A stretch of 64,000 nt of DNA. Source: Actinoallomurus purpureus (GTDB lineage: Bacteria; Actinomycetota; Actinomycetes; Streptosporangiales; Streptosporangiaceae). Within the stretch, counting starts at the first letter, position 1. The number at the start of each line of letters is the position of its first letter. Positions 44,227 through 52,614 of the stretch are shown in pieces. The notes under the pieces are model-generated. The model had not been told where the DNA came from, did not search any database, and saw nothing but the letters and a program-made list of their open reading frames with translations. The position numbers were made by a program, and so were the translations under genes. Location: contig NZ_JAMXMY010000001.1 of NCBI RefSeq assembly GCF_024055795.1, positions 620,001-684,000 on the forward strand. The letters run 5' to 3'.

Positions 44227-44600
44227 TCAGTGGGGTTGTTTCCCGCCAGGGTCGGGATTGGTGAAGGCCTGCCTACTGTGCATGAGCAACTCACGTACCG
44301 CGGGGCTGTGCGTGCTCTTCCAGATCAGGGCGAGTAGGACAGGTGTTTCGACGTCGTCGATGGCGAGGGCGGTGAGCCGGTCGCGTTAGCGCGCCGCCAT
44401 CGAGTCGCTGAGGATGGCGACGGCGAGACCGCGGGTGGCGAGGTCGGCGATGGCCTGTAGCGCGATCGCGGGTTGGAGGCTCTGTGCGGCGCAGGCCTGG
44501 TCGAATACTGTGCGAAGGCCGGTGCCAGGCGGCATGCACACGATCGGGTAGGCGCCCAAGTCGCGCAGTGTGACCCGCCGCTCTGGCATTTCCCGCCAGT
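44227..44600 (-). pseudogene. LysR-type regulator, C-terminal part with nonsense codon
   Basis: The frame RRVTLRDLGAYPIVCMPPG through LQAIADLATRGLAVAILSDSM is the effector-binding domain of a LysR regulator. An in-frame TAA at 44386-44388 interrupts it. The frame then continues with RLTALAIDDVETPVLLALIW to the natural-looking end at TGA 44227. The N-terminal HTH and about half of the effector domain are missing upstream of 44600. From 44601 to 44977 no gene can be supported. Confidence 0.65.
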
Positions 44601-44977
44601 CACATGCTCCCCCTCAGACCCTCCTTACACACCTGGAGAGATACCCCCCACTGGGGCCACCGGAAGCCGTCATGGCGGGGCCAATTCAGGCCGTCCTAGC
44701 CAGCGGCGGCCTTCGAGCCTCGCGCGGCGTGCTGGCTGTGGCGGTGGTGCGCGGTTCCTGCTAAGTGTCTATGGCACGATCGACGTTGACATGGGCCGCC
44801 GCCTGGACCTCGGCCTCGCCGCCTGAGCACCCACTGATAGGAACCTGCCACCAGTCGTTATGTGTGGTGTTGTCGCTGGTCAGTGGCGTTTACAACCTGC
44901 TCTGAGGGCTCGGAGAGGCGCGTGGTGGGACAGCGGTCCGCTGCGGTTGTTAATGCTGGTGCTCTCGCGCTCGCCGG

Positions 44978-46102
44978 TCAGGATGGCTGGACTTCGTCGA
45001 AGACGGCGAGGGCTTGGGTGGGGTCCGGGCTCACGAGGCGTTCCAGACCGGCTGTCGTGATTTTCGCCCATCTGCCGGCCCGTTCCCACATCTGCTCCTC
45101 GAAGGCGCGGACGGCCTCGTCCAGATCTCCGGGGCCGGGGGCGGCGGCGATGGACTCGGCGAGTTCTGCGCCTTCCAGCATCGCGAGGTTCGCACCCGCC
45201 CCCAATGGGGGCATCAGGTGGGCGGCGTCGCCCAGCAGCGTCACCCCGGGGACGTGGGCCCAGGTGTGGGACACGGGCAGGACGTAGAGGGGGCGGTGGA
45301 CGAAAGCGGTGCCGTGGCGGAGGAGGTCGGGGACGGGAGCGGCCCAGCCGTCGAAGAGAGCCAGCAGGCTTGATCGCACTGCCTCGGCGTCGGCCAGGTC
45401 CAGTTCCGTGTGCCAGTCCAGCGGCGCGCGGAACTGGGCGCCCACCTTGACGTGGCCGCCGCTGTTGCGCTGGGCGACGAGGGCGCGGTTCACGCCGTAC
45501 ACAGCCACGGAACCGTCGCCGATCAACCGGGCGAGGTCAGGGTGGCGGGTGTCGATGTCGTCCAGGGAGGTCTCGACCCGGGTGACGCCGGTGTAGTGCG
45601 GCGTCGCGGACGAGATTGCCGGGCGGACTCTGGACCAGGCGCCGTCCGCGCCGATCACGAGGTCGAACGTCTCCTGTCGCCCGTCCGCGAAATGGACGAG
45701 CACGCCTGCATGGGTCTGCGGCACTACCTCCGTCACGCGCCGCCCCCATTGGACGTCGAGGGGGCCGAGCAGCAGGTCGCGGAGTTGCCCGCGGTCGATC
45801 TCGGGATTGGCCCGTTCACCCGGACGGGGTTTCCAGTCGCGAAGGACGGTCCCGTTCGTGTCCAGGATGCGCATGGCCTGCCCCTCGGGACGGGACAGCT
45901 CCTGGAACTCCGTCAGTAGCCCCGCCTTCTCCAGCGCGAGCTGGCCCATCCCTTCGTGCAGGTCCAGCGTGCCGCCCGGGGGACGGGCGTCGGGGGCAGG
46001 ATCGCGTTCGAGGACGGTGACGGGGTGACCATGGTGGTGCAGGACGCGGGCGAAGGTAAGGCCGCCGGGGCCGCTCCCGATCACGGCGATACGGTGTCTC
46101 AT
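44978..46102 (-). CDS. FAD-dependent oxidoreductase (TetX-like)
   Basis: 374 residues. FAD GSGPGG (residues 9-14), RPPGGTLDLHEGMGQLAL, the DG motif FDLVIGADGAWSRVR (about 150) and GDAAHLMPPLGAGANLAMLEGAELA (about 285) place it with TetX/polyketide hydroxylase-like monooxygenases. These hydroxylate tetracyclines or other aromatic polyketides with NADPH. Divergent from a TetR gene whose C-terminal domain is of the Tet-repressor class, fitting drug-induced expression. Substrate unknown. Confidence 0.87.
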   Translation of the reverse strand: MRHRIAVIGSGPGGLTFARVLHHHGHPVTVLERDPAPDARPPGGTLDLHEGMGQLALEKAGLLTEFQELSRPEGQAMRILDTNGTVLRDWKPRPGERANPEIDRGQLRDLLLGPLDVQWGRRVTEVVPQTHAGVLVHFADGRQETFDLVIGADGAWSRVRPAISSATPHYTGVTRVETSLDDIDTRHPDLARLIGDGSVAVYGVNRALVAQRNSGGHVKVGAQFRAPLDWHTELDLADAEAVRSSLLALFDGWAAPVPDLLRHGTAFVHRPLYVLPVSHTWAHVPGVTLLGDAAHLMPPLGAGANLAMLEGAELAESIAAAPGPGDLDEAVRAFEEQMWERAGRWAKITTAGLERLVSPDPTQALAVFDEVQPS

Positions 46103-46106
46103 GCCG

Positions 46107-46150
46107 ATACACTGTATTTTGTTGTGACGATGTAACGCAACAGTACGATG
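46107..46150. promoter_or_regulatory. Operator region between TetX-like and tetR genes
   Basis: ATAC-ACT-GTAT (46107-46117) is a perfect dyad directly at the oxidoreductase start. GTTG...CAAC (46121-46141) and two copies of ACGATGTA (46127, 46144) follow. The 53-bp intergenic region is AT-rich and must contain both promoters, so TetR binding here would block both genes. Confidence 0.45.
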
Positions 46151-46155
46151 TAGCC

Positions 46156-46848
46156 ATGACCGTGTGGGACCGGCCGGAGCCGCCGACTCGCCCTCTGCCG
46201 CTCGACCGGGAGCGCATCGTCGTCGCCGCCATCGCGCTGGCCGACGAGGCCGGGCTGGCGGCGATGTCGTTGCGCAAGGTCGCCGCCCGGCTGGAGGTCG
46301 GCCCGATGCGGCTGTACGGATACATCTCCACCAAGGAAGAGCTGTTCGACCTCGTGGTGGACGAGGTCCACGCCGAGATCCTCCCCGAGGAGCAGCCCGG
46401 CGACTGGCGCGAGGCGCTGCGCGCTTACGCCCGCCGCACCAGGCAGGCCGCCCTTCGCCACGAATGGCTGGCCGACCTGCTCGGCGGCCGTCCGACCATG
46501 GGCCCGAACGCCCTCGCCGTGACCGAGGCCACGCTGGCCCCGCTCGACGGCCTCACCGACCTCGACACCGCCCTGCGCGCCGTGGAGACCGTCAGCGCCT
46601 ACCTCACCGGCGCGATCAGGCGCGAGATCGCGAACCTGCGGGCCGAGCGCGCCACGGGCCTGTCCAAGCGCGACTGGCAGCGCGCCTTCGGCCCGTATCT
46701 GCGCAGGATGCTGGCCACGGGTCGCTTCCCGGCGCTGACCAAGGCCGTGTACGACGGCACGGAGGTGGACGCCGAGGCGTCCTTCGAGACCGGCCTGGAC
46801 TGGGTCCTCGACGCCGTGGCCGCCAAACTCGCCCGGCCGCCGGCGTGA
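46156..46848 (+). CDS. TetR family regulator with TetR_C_1 domain
   Basis: 230 residues. The HTH (about 22-65) reads AMSLRKVAARLEVGPMRLYGYISTKEELFDL. The C-terminal half (LDWVLDAVAAKLA and the KRDWQRAFGPYLRRML region) matches the tetracycline-repressor-type effector domain. The divergent TetX-like flavoprotein is its obvious target; the pair resembles an inducible drug-modification module. Confidence 0.87.
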   Translation: MTVWDRPEPPTRPLPLDRERIVVAAIALADEAGLAAMSLRKVAARLEVGPMRLYGYISTKEELFDLVVDEVHAEILPEEQPGDWREALRAYARRTRQAALRHEWLADLLGGRPTMGPNALAVTEATLAPLDGLTDLDTALRAVETVSAYLTGAIRREIANLRAERATGLSKRDWQRAFGPYLRRMLATGRFPALTKAVYDGTEVDAEASFETGLDWVLDAVAAKLARPPA

Positions 46849-47032
46849 CGCTCAAGATTTCCAGGTGACATCCGTAACACCGACGCCGCCAGACTGCGCA
46901 CCTACCTGCTCGACTGGTTCAGCGGCAAGCTCTGACGCCGGACGACCTGTTCCAGGGCCTCATGGGCCGGAAGCGGTTTGGGGTCCCCGGAGCAATCAGC
47001 GACAGATGAACGAACCCGTCTTTGACCTGCAA

Positions 47033-47170
47033 TTATCTGGGTTCAGGTGCGGAATCGATCGGTTGGTCGGGCAACAGCCCGGCCAGCGCAGTCCGCACCG
47101 CGGCCCGACTTACCCCCTGCGAGCGTGCGAGCGCTGCGATTGAGGCGCTCTGATCCTGGAACGCCGCCCC
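47033..47170 (-). pseudogene. Recombinase C-terminal HTH remnant
   Basis: A minus-strand frame (QSASIAALARSQGVSRAAVRTALAGLLPDQP, shown here in parts: ASIAALARSQGVSRAAV and TALAGLLPDQ) resembles the C-terminal HTH of resolvase/invertase-type serine recombinases. The catalytic domain is absent. The surrounding 46849-47250 region holds no complete gene. Assignment is tentative. Confidence 0.35.
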
Positions 47171-47250
47171 CTCTCTGCCAGACTGCTGTGAGACATGGGA
47201 CGAATGAGTCCTCTTGATGCGAAGCAGGGCGAGACAGGACGATTGCGACA

Positions 47251-47382
47251 GTGACGATGACCCTCGCCGACCAGGCCACGATGACGGGGCAGGATGGTCG
47301 GGTGACCGATGAGCAGCCGGGCCGGCCCAAGCGGCGGACGTTCACCAAGGCTTACAAGGCGCGGATCCTGCGCGTGCGGTGA
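47251..47382 (+). pseudogene. IS3-family OrfA 5' fragment
   Basis: From GTG 47251 the frame gives 43 codons ending RPKRRTFTKAYKARILR-VR. RPKRRTFTxxYKxRIL is the N-terminus of IS3-group OrfA HTH proteins. It breaks off at about 47372 at the junction with the MFS fragment, and the rest of the IS is absent. Confidence 0.55.
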
Positions 47383-47716
47383 CCAGCACCTCGAAGTTCG
47401 GGGCGGCCCTGCCGACCGCTGAGGCGGCGCCGAAGGCGATCAGACCGGTCATGAACATCACCCGCCGCCCGACCAGGTCCGAGATCCGGCCCGACAGCAG
47501 CAGGCTGCCGAACGCCAGCGAGTAGGCGGTGACGATCCACTGCCGGTCGCCCAGGGAGAAGCCGAGGTCCTTTTGCGCGTCGGGCAGCGCGATGTTCACG
47601 ATCGTGACGTCGAGCACGTCCATCAGCTGGCCGAGGCAGATCACGGCCAGGATCCACCAGCGTCGCGCGTGCGACCGTGACGCGGCCGTGGCGGTGGCCG
47701 TCTGGGTCTCAGCCAC
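47372..47716 (-). pseudogene. DHA2-type MFS transporter, N-terminal fragment
   Basis: GTG 47716 overlaps the end of the SDR gene by 8 bp. About 112 codons encode TM1-TM3 with LGQLMDVLDVTIVNIALPDA and the motif A loop GRISDLVGRRVMF, diagnostic of 14-TM DHA2 drug exporters. At VLVTARA the homology stops at the IS3 fragment junction (about 47372), where normally a further about 350 codons follow. It was the second gene of the SDR operon. A DHA2-type C-terminal scrap lies at 55041. Confidence 0.75.
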
Positions 47717-48458
47717 GCGGGGCTCCGTCGGGGTGCACCTGGCCGTCGCGGAACAGCCCGCCGGTCGGGCCGTCTGCGTCGAGGGTGGCGGCCCACACGA
47801 CGCCGCGCGCGCTTTCGGCGGCGGGGCGGTCCGTGTCGTCGTCACCGCGTTCGGGGTGGGTGGCGGTGTCGCCGGGGTCGACGGCGTTGACCAGGATCGG
47901 GGTGCCGGCGAAGGCGCGGGCTAGGACGGTGGTCAGGGCGTTGAGCATGTACTTGGCCATCGAGTGCGCCGGGGCGCGCAGGCTCGCGCCGAGATCGAGC
48001 CCGGCGGCGATCTGCAGGGCCGACAGGCTGGAAACGTTCACGATCCGCGCGGCGGGCGCGGCGGTCAGCAGCGGCGTCATGGACTGGACCAGCCCCCACG
48101 GGCCGATCACGTCGATCTCCATCGCCGAGCGGACCGCGTCCAGGTCGGCCCCCAGCGCGGAAAGGGTCCTGAAGTCGGGCATGTCGCTGGCGTTGTTGAT
48201 CAGAGCGTCCAGGTGGCCGAAGGTGCGGGTGAGGTGGTCGGCGGCCTCATCCATGCTGGCCTGATCAGTCAGGTCCAGGCGCAGGGCGGTTGCCGCGTGC
48301 CCAGCCTGGCGCAGTTGCTCGGCCAGCGGCTCGGCGCGGGTGACGTCGCGGGCGGTCAGGACGACGTGGTAGCCGAGTTCGGCGAGTTGGCGGGCCACGG
48401 CGAAGCCGAGCCCGGCCGCGCGGCTGGTCCCGGTGATCAAAGCGGTCTTGGTGGTCAT
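47709..48458 (-). CDS. SDR family oxidoreductase
   Basis: 249 residues. TGTSRAAGLG (cofactor loop, a TGxxxxxG variant), NNAS, and a Ser...Lys pair: VSSLSALQ and MAKYMLN. The catalytic Tyr of the YxxxK motif is not evident; HSMAKYM has Ser where Tyr is expected, so activity is uncertain. It is transcribed divergently from a TetR gene with three operator-like sites between them. The downstream MFS gene is destroyed, leaving the SDR alone. Confidence 0.78.
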   Translation of the reverse strand: MTTKTALITGTSRAAGLGFAVARQLAELGYHVVLTARDVTRAEPLAEQLRQAGHAATALRLDLTDQASMDEAADHLTRTFGHLDALINNASDMPDFRTLSALGADLDAVRSAMEIDVIGPWGLVQSMTPLLTAAPAARIVNVSSLSALQIAAGLDLGASLRAPAHSMAKYMLNALTTVLARAFAGTPILVNAVDPGDTATHPERGDDDTDRPAAESARGVVWAATLDADGPTGGLFRDGQVHPDGAPRG

Positions 48459-48487
48459 GGTGGTGTGCCCCTTTCGGGTAAGTTAAC

Positions 48488-48537
48488 GAACTTTGTTCAT
48501 TAGGTATGAACTTAGATCTATATAGCGAACTTAGTTC
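48488..48537. promoter_or_regulatory. GAACTTNGTTC operators
   Basis: GAAC-TTT-GTTC (48488-48498) and GAAC-TTA-GTTC (48527-48537) are perfect dyads with 39-bp centre spacing. A half-conserved third copy GAACTTAGATC lies at 48508. They fill the region between the SDR and tetR starts, a strong case for TetR autoregulation and SDR control. Confidence 0.6.
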
Positions 48538-48559
48538 GTGTCAAGTTAGGGTGACCCTC

Positions 48560-49303
48560 ATGGCTCCAGACCCCAAGCAGCGCCGGGCGGCCCGGCACGC
48601 CCAGCCCGGCGCAGCGACCGAGGCAGCGACCACACCTTCCGCGGCGCGCAAACCCCCCATCACGGTCGACCGGATCACCGACGCCGCCTTGCAGGTCGTG
48701 GCCACCCAGGGGTATGACGCGTTGACGATCCGCAGCGTCACCAGCGCGCTCGGCACCGCCCCGTCCTCGCTGTACGCCCACATCGTCAACAAGGCCGACA
48801 TCGACGACCTGCTGATCGGGCGGTTGTGCTCGGAGCTGGTACTGCCCAAGCCCGATCCGGCGCGGTGGCGTGAGCAGATCCGAGACGTGTGCGCCCAGAT
48901 CCGCGACCAGTACCTGAGGTACCCGGGCATCTCCCGGGCCGCGCTCGCGATGGTCCCGACCAACCTGGAAACCTTGCGGGTGAACGAGGGGATGCTCGCG
49001 ATCCTGCTCGCCGGGGGCATCCAGCCGCAGACCGCGGCCTGGGCCATCGACGCCCTCTCGCTCTACGTCGCCGGCTACGCGCTGGAGACCTCCATGGTCC
49101 AACAGCGGCAGAAAGACCCGGACGCGACCTGGGTCCTGACCCAGGACCAACTGGTCGACCGCTTCAACGCCCTGCCCCAGGCCGCCTTCCCCAACACCAG
49201 GCGGTACGCGACCGAACTCACCTCCGGCACCGGACACCAGCGCTTCGACTTCGCCCTCGCGCTGCTCATCGACAACCTCGCCCGGCAGGCACCACCCGCC
49301 TGA
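48560..49303 (+). CDS. TetR family transcriptional regulator
   Basis: 247 residues from ATG 48560. After an Ala/Pro-rich lead (1-35) the HTH reads LTIRSVTSALGTAPSSLYAHIVNKADIDDLL. The C-terminal domain is TetR_C-like (YVAGYALETSMVQQRQ). It probably represses the divergent SDR (and formerly MFS) operon via the GAACTTNGTTC sites. Confidence 0.87.
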   Translation: MAPDPKQRRAARHAQPGAATEAATTPSAARKPPITVDRITDAALQVVATQGYDALTIRSVTSALGTAPSSLYAHIVNKADIDDLLIGRLCSELVLPKPDPARWREQIRDVCAQIRDQYLRYPGISRAALAMVPTNLETLRVNEGMLAILLAGGIQPQTAAWAIDALSLYVAGYALETSMVQQRQKDPDATWVLTQDQLVDRFNALPQAAFPNTRRYATELTSGTGHQRFDFALALLIDNLARQAPPA

Positions 49304-49369
49304 TCACGGTGAGCGGATCCACCCACCGGCTCCAGACGAGGAGATCAGACCCACCCCGCGCCCCCGGGC

Positions 49370-49502
49370 GTTCATCTAACGAACGTCTGATGAACGTCGG
49401 CGGGAGCGCGTCTGGGTGAGCCGCCGTGTCTCGTCAAAGCGTTCATCTTGCCGTTCATTTTCCGGTAGCGCTCAGCTACCCCTCACGGCACGTTTGATGA
49501 AC
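49370..49502. repeat. GTTCATC/GATGAAC inverted-repeat cluster
   Basis: GTTCATC at 49370 pairs with GATGAAC at 49389, and GTTCATC at 49441 (with GTTCAT at 49453) pairs with GATGAAC at 49496. The cluster is immediately upstream of the chimeric recombinase and looks like a multi-subsite recombination or operator region. The role is inferred. Confidence 0.45.
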
Positions 49503-49518
49503 GGAGGGCGCTCTTTCC

Positions 49519-50031
49519 ATGGCGCTCATCGGCCTGGTCCGGGTCAGCACCGACAAGCAGAACACCCAACGGCAGCACGACGCCCTCGACCCCATCTGCT
49601 GGAAGGTCTTCGAGGAGAAGACCAGCGGCAAGCTCGCCACCGACGACCGGCCCGCGCTGCTGAACGCGCTGTCCCACACCCGCGACGGCGACCTGCTGAC
49701 CGTCCAGGAGGTCGACCGCCTCGGCCGCAACCTCCTGGAAGGACTCATCGTCCTCAACGACCTGTTCCAGCGCGGCGTCGGCGTCAAGGTACTGGAAGGC
49801 ATCGCCGCCGGCGAGCACACCGCCCTGCGCGGACCGGGCACGGGCTGGGACCTGCACGAGTACCGCCACTCCGCCCTGACCCATCTCGGCGAACAGGGCG
49901 CCTCGCTGTTGATGCTGATGGCGAAGTCCCACCACAAGAAGCCGGAGAACGTCCGCCGCTACTTCAAGCCGTCCCCCGAGGCGATTGCCGAGCTCACGAG
50001 CTTGCTCGCGCCCGGCGCCAGCGACCGCTGA
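49519..50031 (+). CDS. Chimeric serine recombinase N-terminus / tyrosine recombinase C-terminus
   Basis: 170 residues. Residues 1-100 are a resolvase catalytic domain: Ser10 in [33 protein letters not shown], and [11 protein letters not shown]. Residues about 105-170 are the C-terminal end of a phage-type integrase: HEYRHS with catalytic Arg116, the [16 protein letters not shown] box with His and Tyr148, and a typical tail. Neither enzyme is complete: the serine part lacks the long E-helix and DNA-binding domain, and the tyrosine part lacks the first Arg. The in-frame fusion near 49822-49834 is most simply a deletion product, but the ORF is intact, with GGAGGG upstream (49503). Its end overlaps the converging MFS gene. 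Confidence 0.7.
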   Translation: MALIGLVRVSTDKQNTQRQHDALDPICWKVFEEKTSGKLATDDRPALLNALSHTRDGDLLTVQEVDRLGRNLLEGLIVLNDLFQRGVGVKVLEGIAAGEHTALRGPGTGWDLHEYRHSALTHLGEQGASLLMLMAKSHHKKPENVRRYFKPSPEAIAELTSLLAPGASDR

Positions 50032-51235
50032 GCCGTGTTCCTTGATCCTTCTCGGTGGCAACGGCGGAGGCGGACAGGAGCGTCGCAGCGGCGAGGCTGC
50101 CCCAAAGGGCGGCCGGGCCGTGGGGTGCGAGAGCGGTGATGACCGCCGGGGAGACGGCGAGGCCGAAGCCCGTGGAGAGCTGGAAGCGGGCGAGGGCGCG
50201 TCCCAGGACATGGGCCGGGGCGATGGCGGTGACGAGCGCGGTGGCGCTACCGGCATAGATGATCTCGCCGATGGTGCAGACCACGGACACCGTGGCGACG
50301 GCCGGGGTACCCCAGCCGTGTCCCAGTGAGGTGGCCGCGAGGAAGCCGAGGTAGGACGCGGTGACCACCACGCCGGCGATTGCCAGCACGGACCGGCGGG
50401 GGAAGCGGGACATCAGGACGGTGACCGGAACCTGCAGGGTGACCACCATCACCGTGTTGGTCACAAAGATGGCCGCCGGCCACATCGGGGAGGCGTGCAT
50501 CTGCGTCACCAGGACCAGAGGGAGCGCGATTTCGGTGACGTTGAGGCAGAAGGCGTAGATCACGTTGGCGGCCAGCAGCGCGCGCATCCGGGGTGCGGGC
50601 TCGTCGTCGTTGTCCTTGGCCGCGGCAGCGGCTGGATGCGCGTGTAGGTGGACCGACCACGCCAAGGCCGCCGCGGCGAGGTAGGCGAGCCCGGTGACGG
50701 CTGCCAGCGCCTGCAATGCGGTGGTGCCGCCCGCCAGGCATGCGGTGGCGAGGAGTCCACCGGCACCTAGGCCGGCGTTGCGCAGGGCGCGGCCCCCTGC
50801 GAGGGCGGCGTCGCGTTCGCGGCCGTGGGCGACCGTGGCCACGAGGGCGGCGTGGGCGGCCGGCCATGCCTGGTTGCCGATGCCGAGGAAGAGCGCCGCC
50901 GTCGCGAACAGCCAGACGTGCCTCGCTGGGGTGGCCAGCAGCAGCGCCACGCCCAGCACCCGCACCAGCATCGACGCTGCCACGACCGTGCTGCGTGCGC
51001 CCCGGTCCAGCCATCGGCCCACCGCGGGCATGCATACCAGACCCATGACGGCGCCGACCGTCATGGCGATGCCGGTGACCGACGCGGACAGCCTCAGCAC
51101 CGTCACCCCGTAGAGCAGCAGAAAGGGCCGCAGCAGGCCGGTGCCGAGCGCGTCCACGGCCAGGGCGACGGCATAGCGGGGGCCTCCGGAGGCACGGACG
51201 AGGGCGCGGGGCTGGATCTTGGTGGTGGTTGCCAT
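49994..51235 (-). CDS. MFS transporter
   Basis: 413 residues, 12 predicted TM helices. [20 protein letters not shown] and [16 protein letters not shown] give the motif A region. The central loop ([11 protein letters not shown]) is acidic. Its last about 12 codons run into the chimeric recombinase on the other strand (38-bp overlap), so the native C-terminus may be altered. Divergent from a DUF5937-ArsR regulator that likely controls it through the TTGACG dyad at 51277. An efflux function is inferred from the family. Confidence 0.85.
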   Translation of the reverse strand: MATTTKIQPRALVRASGGPRYAVALAVDALGTGLLRPFLLLYGVTVLRLSASVTGIAMTVGAVMGLVCMPAVGRWLDRGARSTVVAASMLVRVLGVALLLATPARHVWLFATAALFLGIGNQAWPAAHAALVATVAHGRERDAALAGGRALRNAGLGAGGLLATACLAGGTTALQALAAVTGLAYLAAAALAWSVHLHAHPAAAAAKDNDDEPAPRMRALLAANVIYAFCLNVTEIALPLVLVTQMHASPMWPAAIFVTNTVMVVTLQVPVTVLMSRFPRRSVLAIAGVVVTASYLGFLAATSLGHGWGTPAVATVSVVCTIGEIIYAGSATALVTAIAPAHVLGRALARFQLSTGFGLAVSPAVITALAPHGPAALWGSLAAATLLSASAVATEKDQGTRLSGRWRRARASS

Positions 51236-51276
51236 GGCGTCAACGGTGCGTTCGGCCGCCGGGCCGACTATGTCGG

Positions 51277-51293
51277 TTGACGGACACCGTCAA
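51277..51293. promoter_or_regulatory. TTGACG-GACAC-CGTCAA operator
   Basis: A perfect 6-bp dyad with 5-nt spacer in the 99-bp region between the MFS and ArsR-like genes, with an extra CGTCAA near 51240. Candidate site of the ArsR-type protein. Confidence 0.5.
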
Positions 51294-51334
51294 TCGACGC
51301 GGTCGTCGGCCATCCGACCAGCGATGATGAGCGG

Positions 51335-52420
51335 ATGACGTTGAGGATCGACATCGGCGGCCTGCCGTCCGGGCGACTGCGGTTCGCTGCCTCCCCGCTG
51401 GCCGAGCTGACCGCGATGCTGCACGTGCTGGCCGAACCCGGGCATCACCCGCAGCTCGCCGGCTGGGCCGGGGATGTCTGGGCTGGGCTGCGGCCGGAGC
51501 TGGCCGAGCGGCTCAGGGAGGCGGAGTTCCTCTGGCGTTCCTCACGAGCCGACTTCCTGGTCCCCGCTCGTCCCCGGCAGACCCTCGCCGAGGAGTTGGA
51601 CGACGTGGACCGGATCGACGATGAAACCTATGTGACCGCCGCGCTCGTCACCACGTGCGGCAGCAACCGGGTCCACTTCGCCGCGCCGTCGCCGCTCGCC
51701 GACGCGACGGCGCGCGAGCGGGCCCTGGACCTGGCCCAGGCCCGCGGCGCGCTCCAAGAGGCATTCGCGGAACGGCTGCTCGCGGACCCGGCCGTCGTGC
51801 GGGCGCGGGTGCGTCACACCCTCGAACTGTGCGCCGAGTCCTTCTTCGACGCCGCCTGGACGGGCGTCGCCGTGCAACTGGCCACCGACCTGCGCCTGAA
51901 GAACGACCTGCTGAAGCGCCAGGGCATCGGGGCGGCACTCGCATCGGTCTCCAGCGCGGTCACCCTGGCACCGGACGGCAACTGCATCATCGTGGACAAG
52001 CTGCAGGACAACGCGACCGCCGCCCACGGCACCGGGGTCACCTTCATCCCCAGCGTCTTCGGCCGCCCGCACCTGGTGGTGGTCCACGCACCCGGGTGGC
52101 ATCCGGTGGTGCAGTACCCCGTCGCCGAGCCGAGTCCGGCGGAGCCGGTCTCTCTGGAGACGGTTACCCTCCGGCTGGAGGCGCTCTCGCATCCGGTACG
52201 GCTGCGGCTGCTGCGCACCCTGGCCCGCGGCCCGCACACCACCGGCGAGCTGGCCCACGCCTGGGAACTTTCACCCCCGGAGGTCTCCCGCCACCTCGCC
52301 GTCCTGCGCCGCGCGGGCCTGCTCACGGCCCAGCGGCACGGTCGTTACGTCCGCTACACCCTCAATCCGCCCAATCTGACGGCGCTGGGGGCCGACCTGC
52401 TGGCGGCCGTACTGCGCTGA
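51335..52420 (+). CDS. DUF5937 / ArsR-type HTH regulator
   Basis: 361 residues. The N-terminal about 250 residues correspond to the DUF5937 sensor region (MTLRIDIGGLPSGRLRFAASPLAEL). The C-terminal winged helix (about 275-355) is of ArsR type: LSHPVRLRLLRTLARGPHTTGELAHAWELSPPEVSRHLAVLRRAGLL. No metal-binding CxC box is apparent, so a small-molecule effector is likely. It forms a divergent pair with the MFS exporter. The 52421-52614 interval behind it is empty. Confidence 0.87.
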   Translation: MTLRIDIGGLPSGRLRFAASPLAELTAMLHVLAEPGHHPQLAGWAGDVWAGLRPELAERLREAEFLWRSSRADFLVPARPRQTLAEELDDVDRIDDETYVTAALVTTCGSNRVHFAAPSPLADATARERALDLAQARGALQEAFAERLLADPAVVRARVRHTLELCAESFFDAAWTGVAVQLATDLRLKNDLLKRQGIGAALASVSSAVTLAPDGNCIIVDKLQDNATAAHGTGVTFIPSVFGRPHLVVVHAPGWHPVVQYPVAEPSPAEPVSLETVTLRLEALSHPVRLRLLRTLARGPHTTGELAHAWELSPPEVSRHLAVLRRAGLLTAQRHGRYVRYTLNPPNLTALGADLLAAVLR

Positions 52421-52614
52421 GTAGCTTCGGTCTGCCAGAACGCGGGGTGACCGCCGCCTTCGCAACATCGTCCGACTCGGCAGGCCGCCGAGCAGTACCG
52501 GCGCGGCCGCCTGCTGACCTCGGGCAGCCAGCGGTCGCGCTGGCTGCACCGCCGAACGCTCCCCCCTGGCCAGACCCCGGGGGCTTCCTGTCCGGCCGTG
52601 CGGGCCAGGGCCTG

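Noticed and set aside
44473-44826. Plus-strand ORF opposite the LysR relic
   Set aside because: Its first half is antisense to the recognisable LysR domain. The tail (GTIDVDMGRRLDLGL) is too short to assign.
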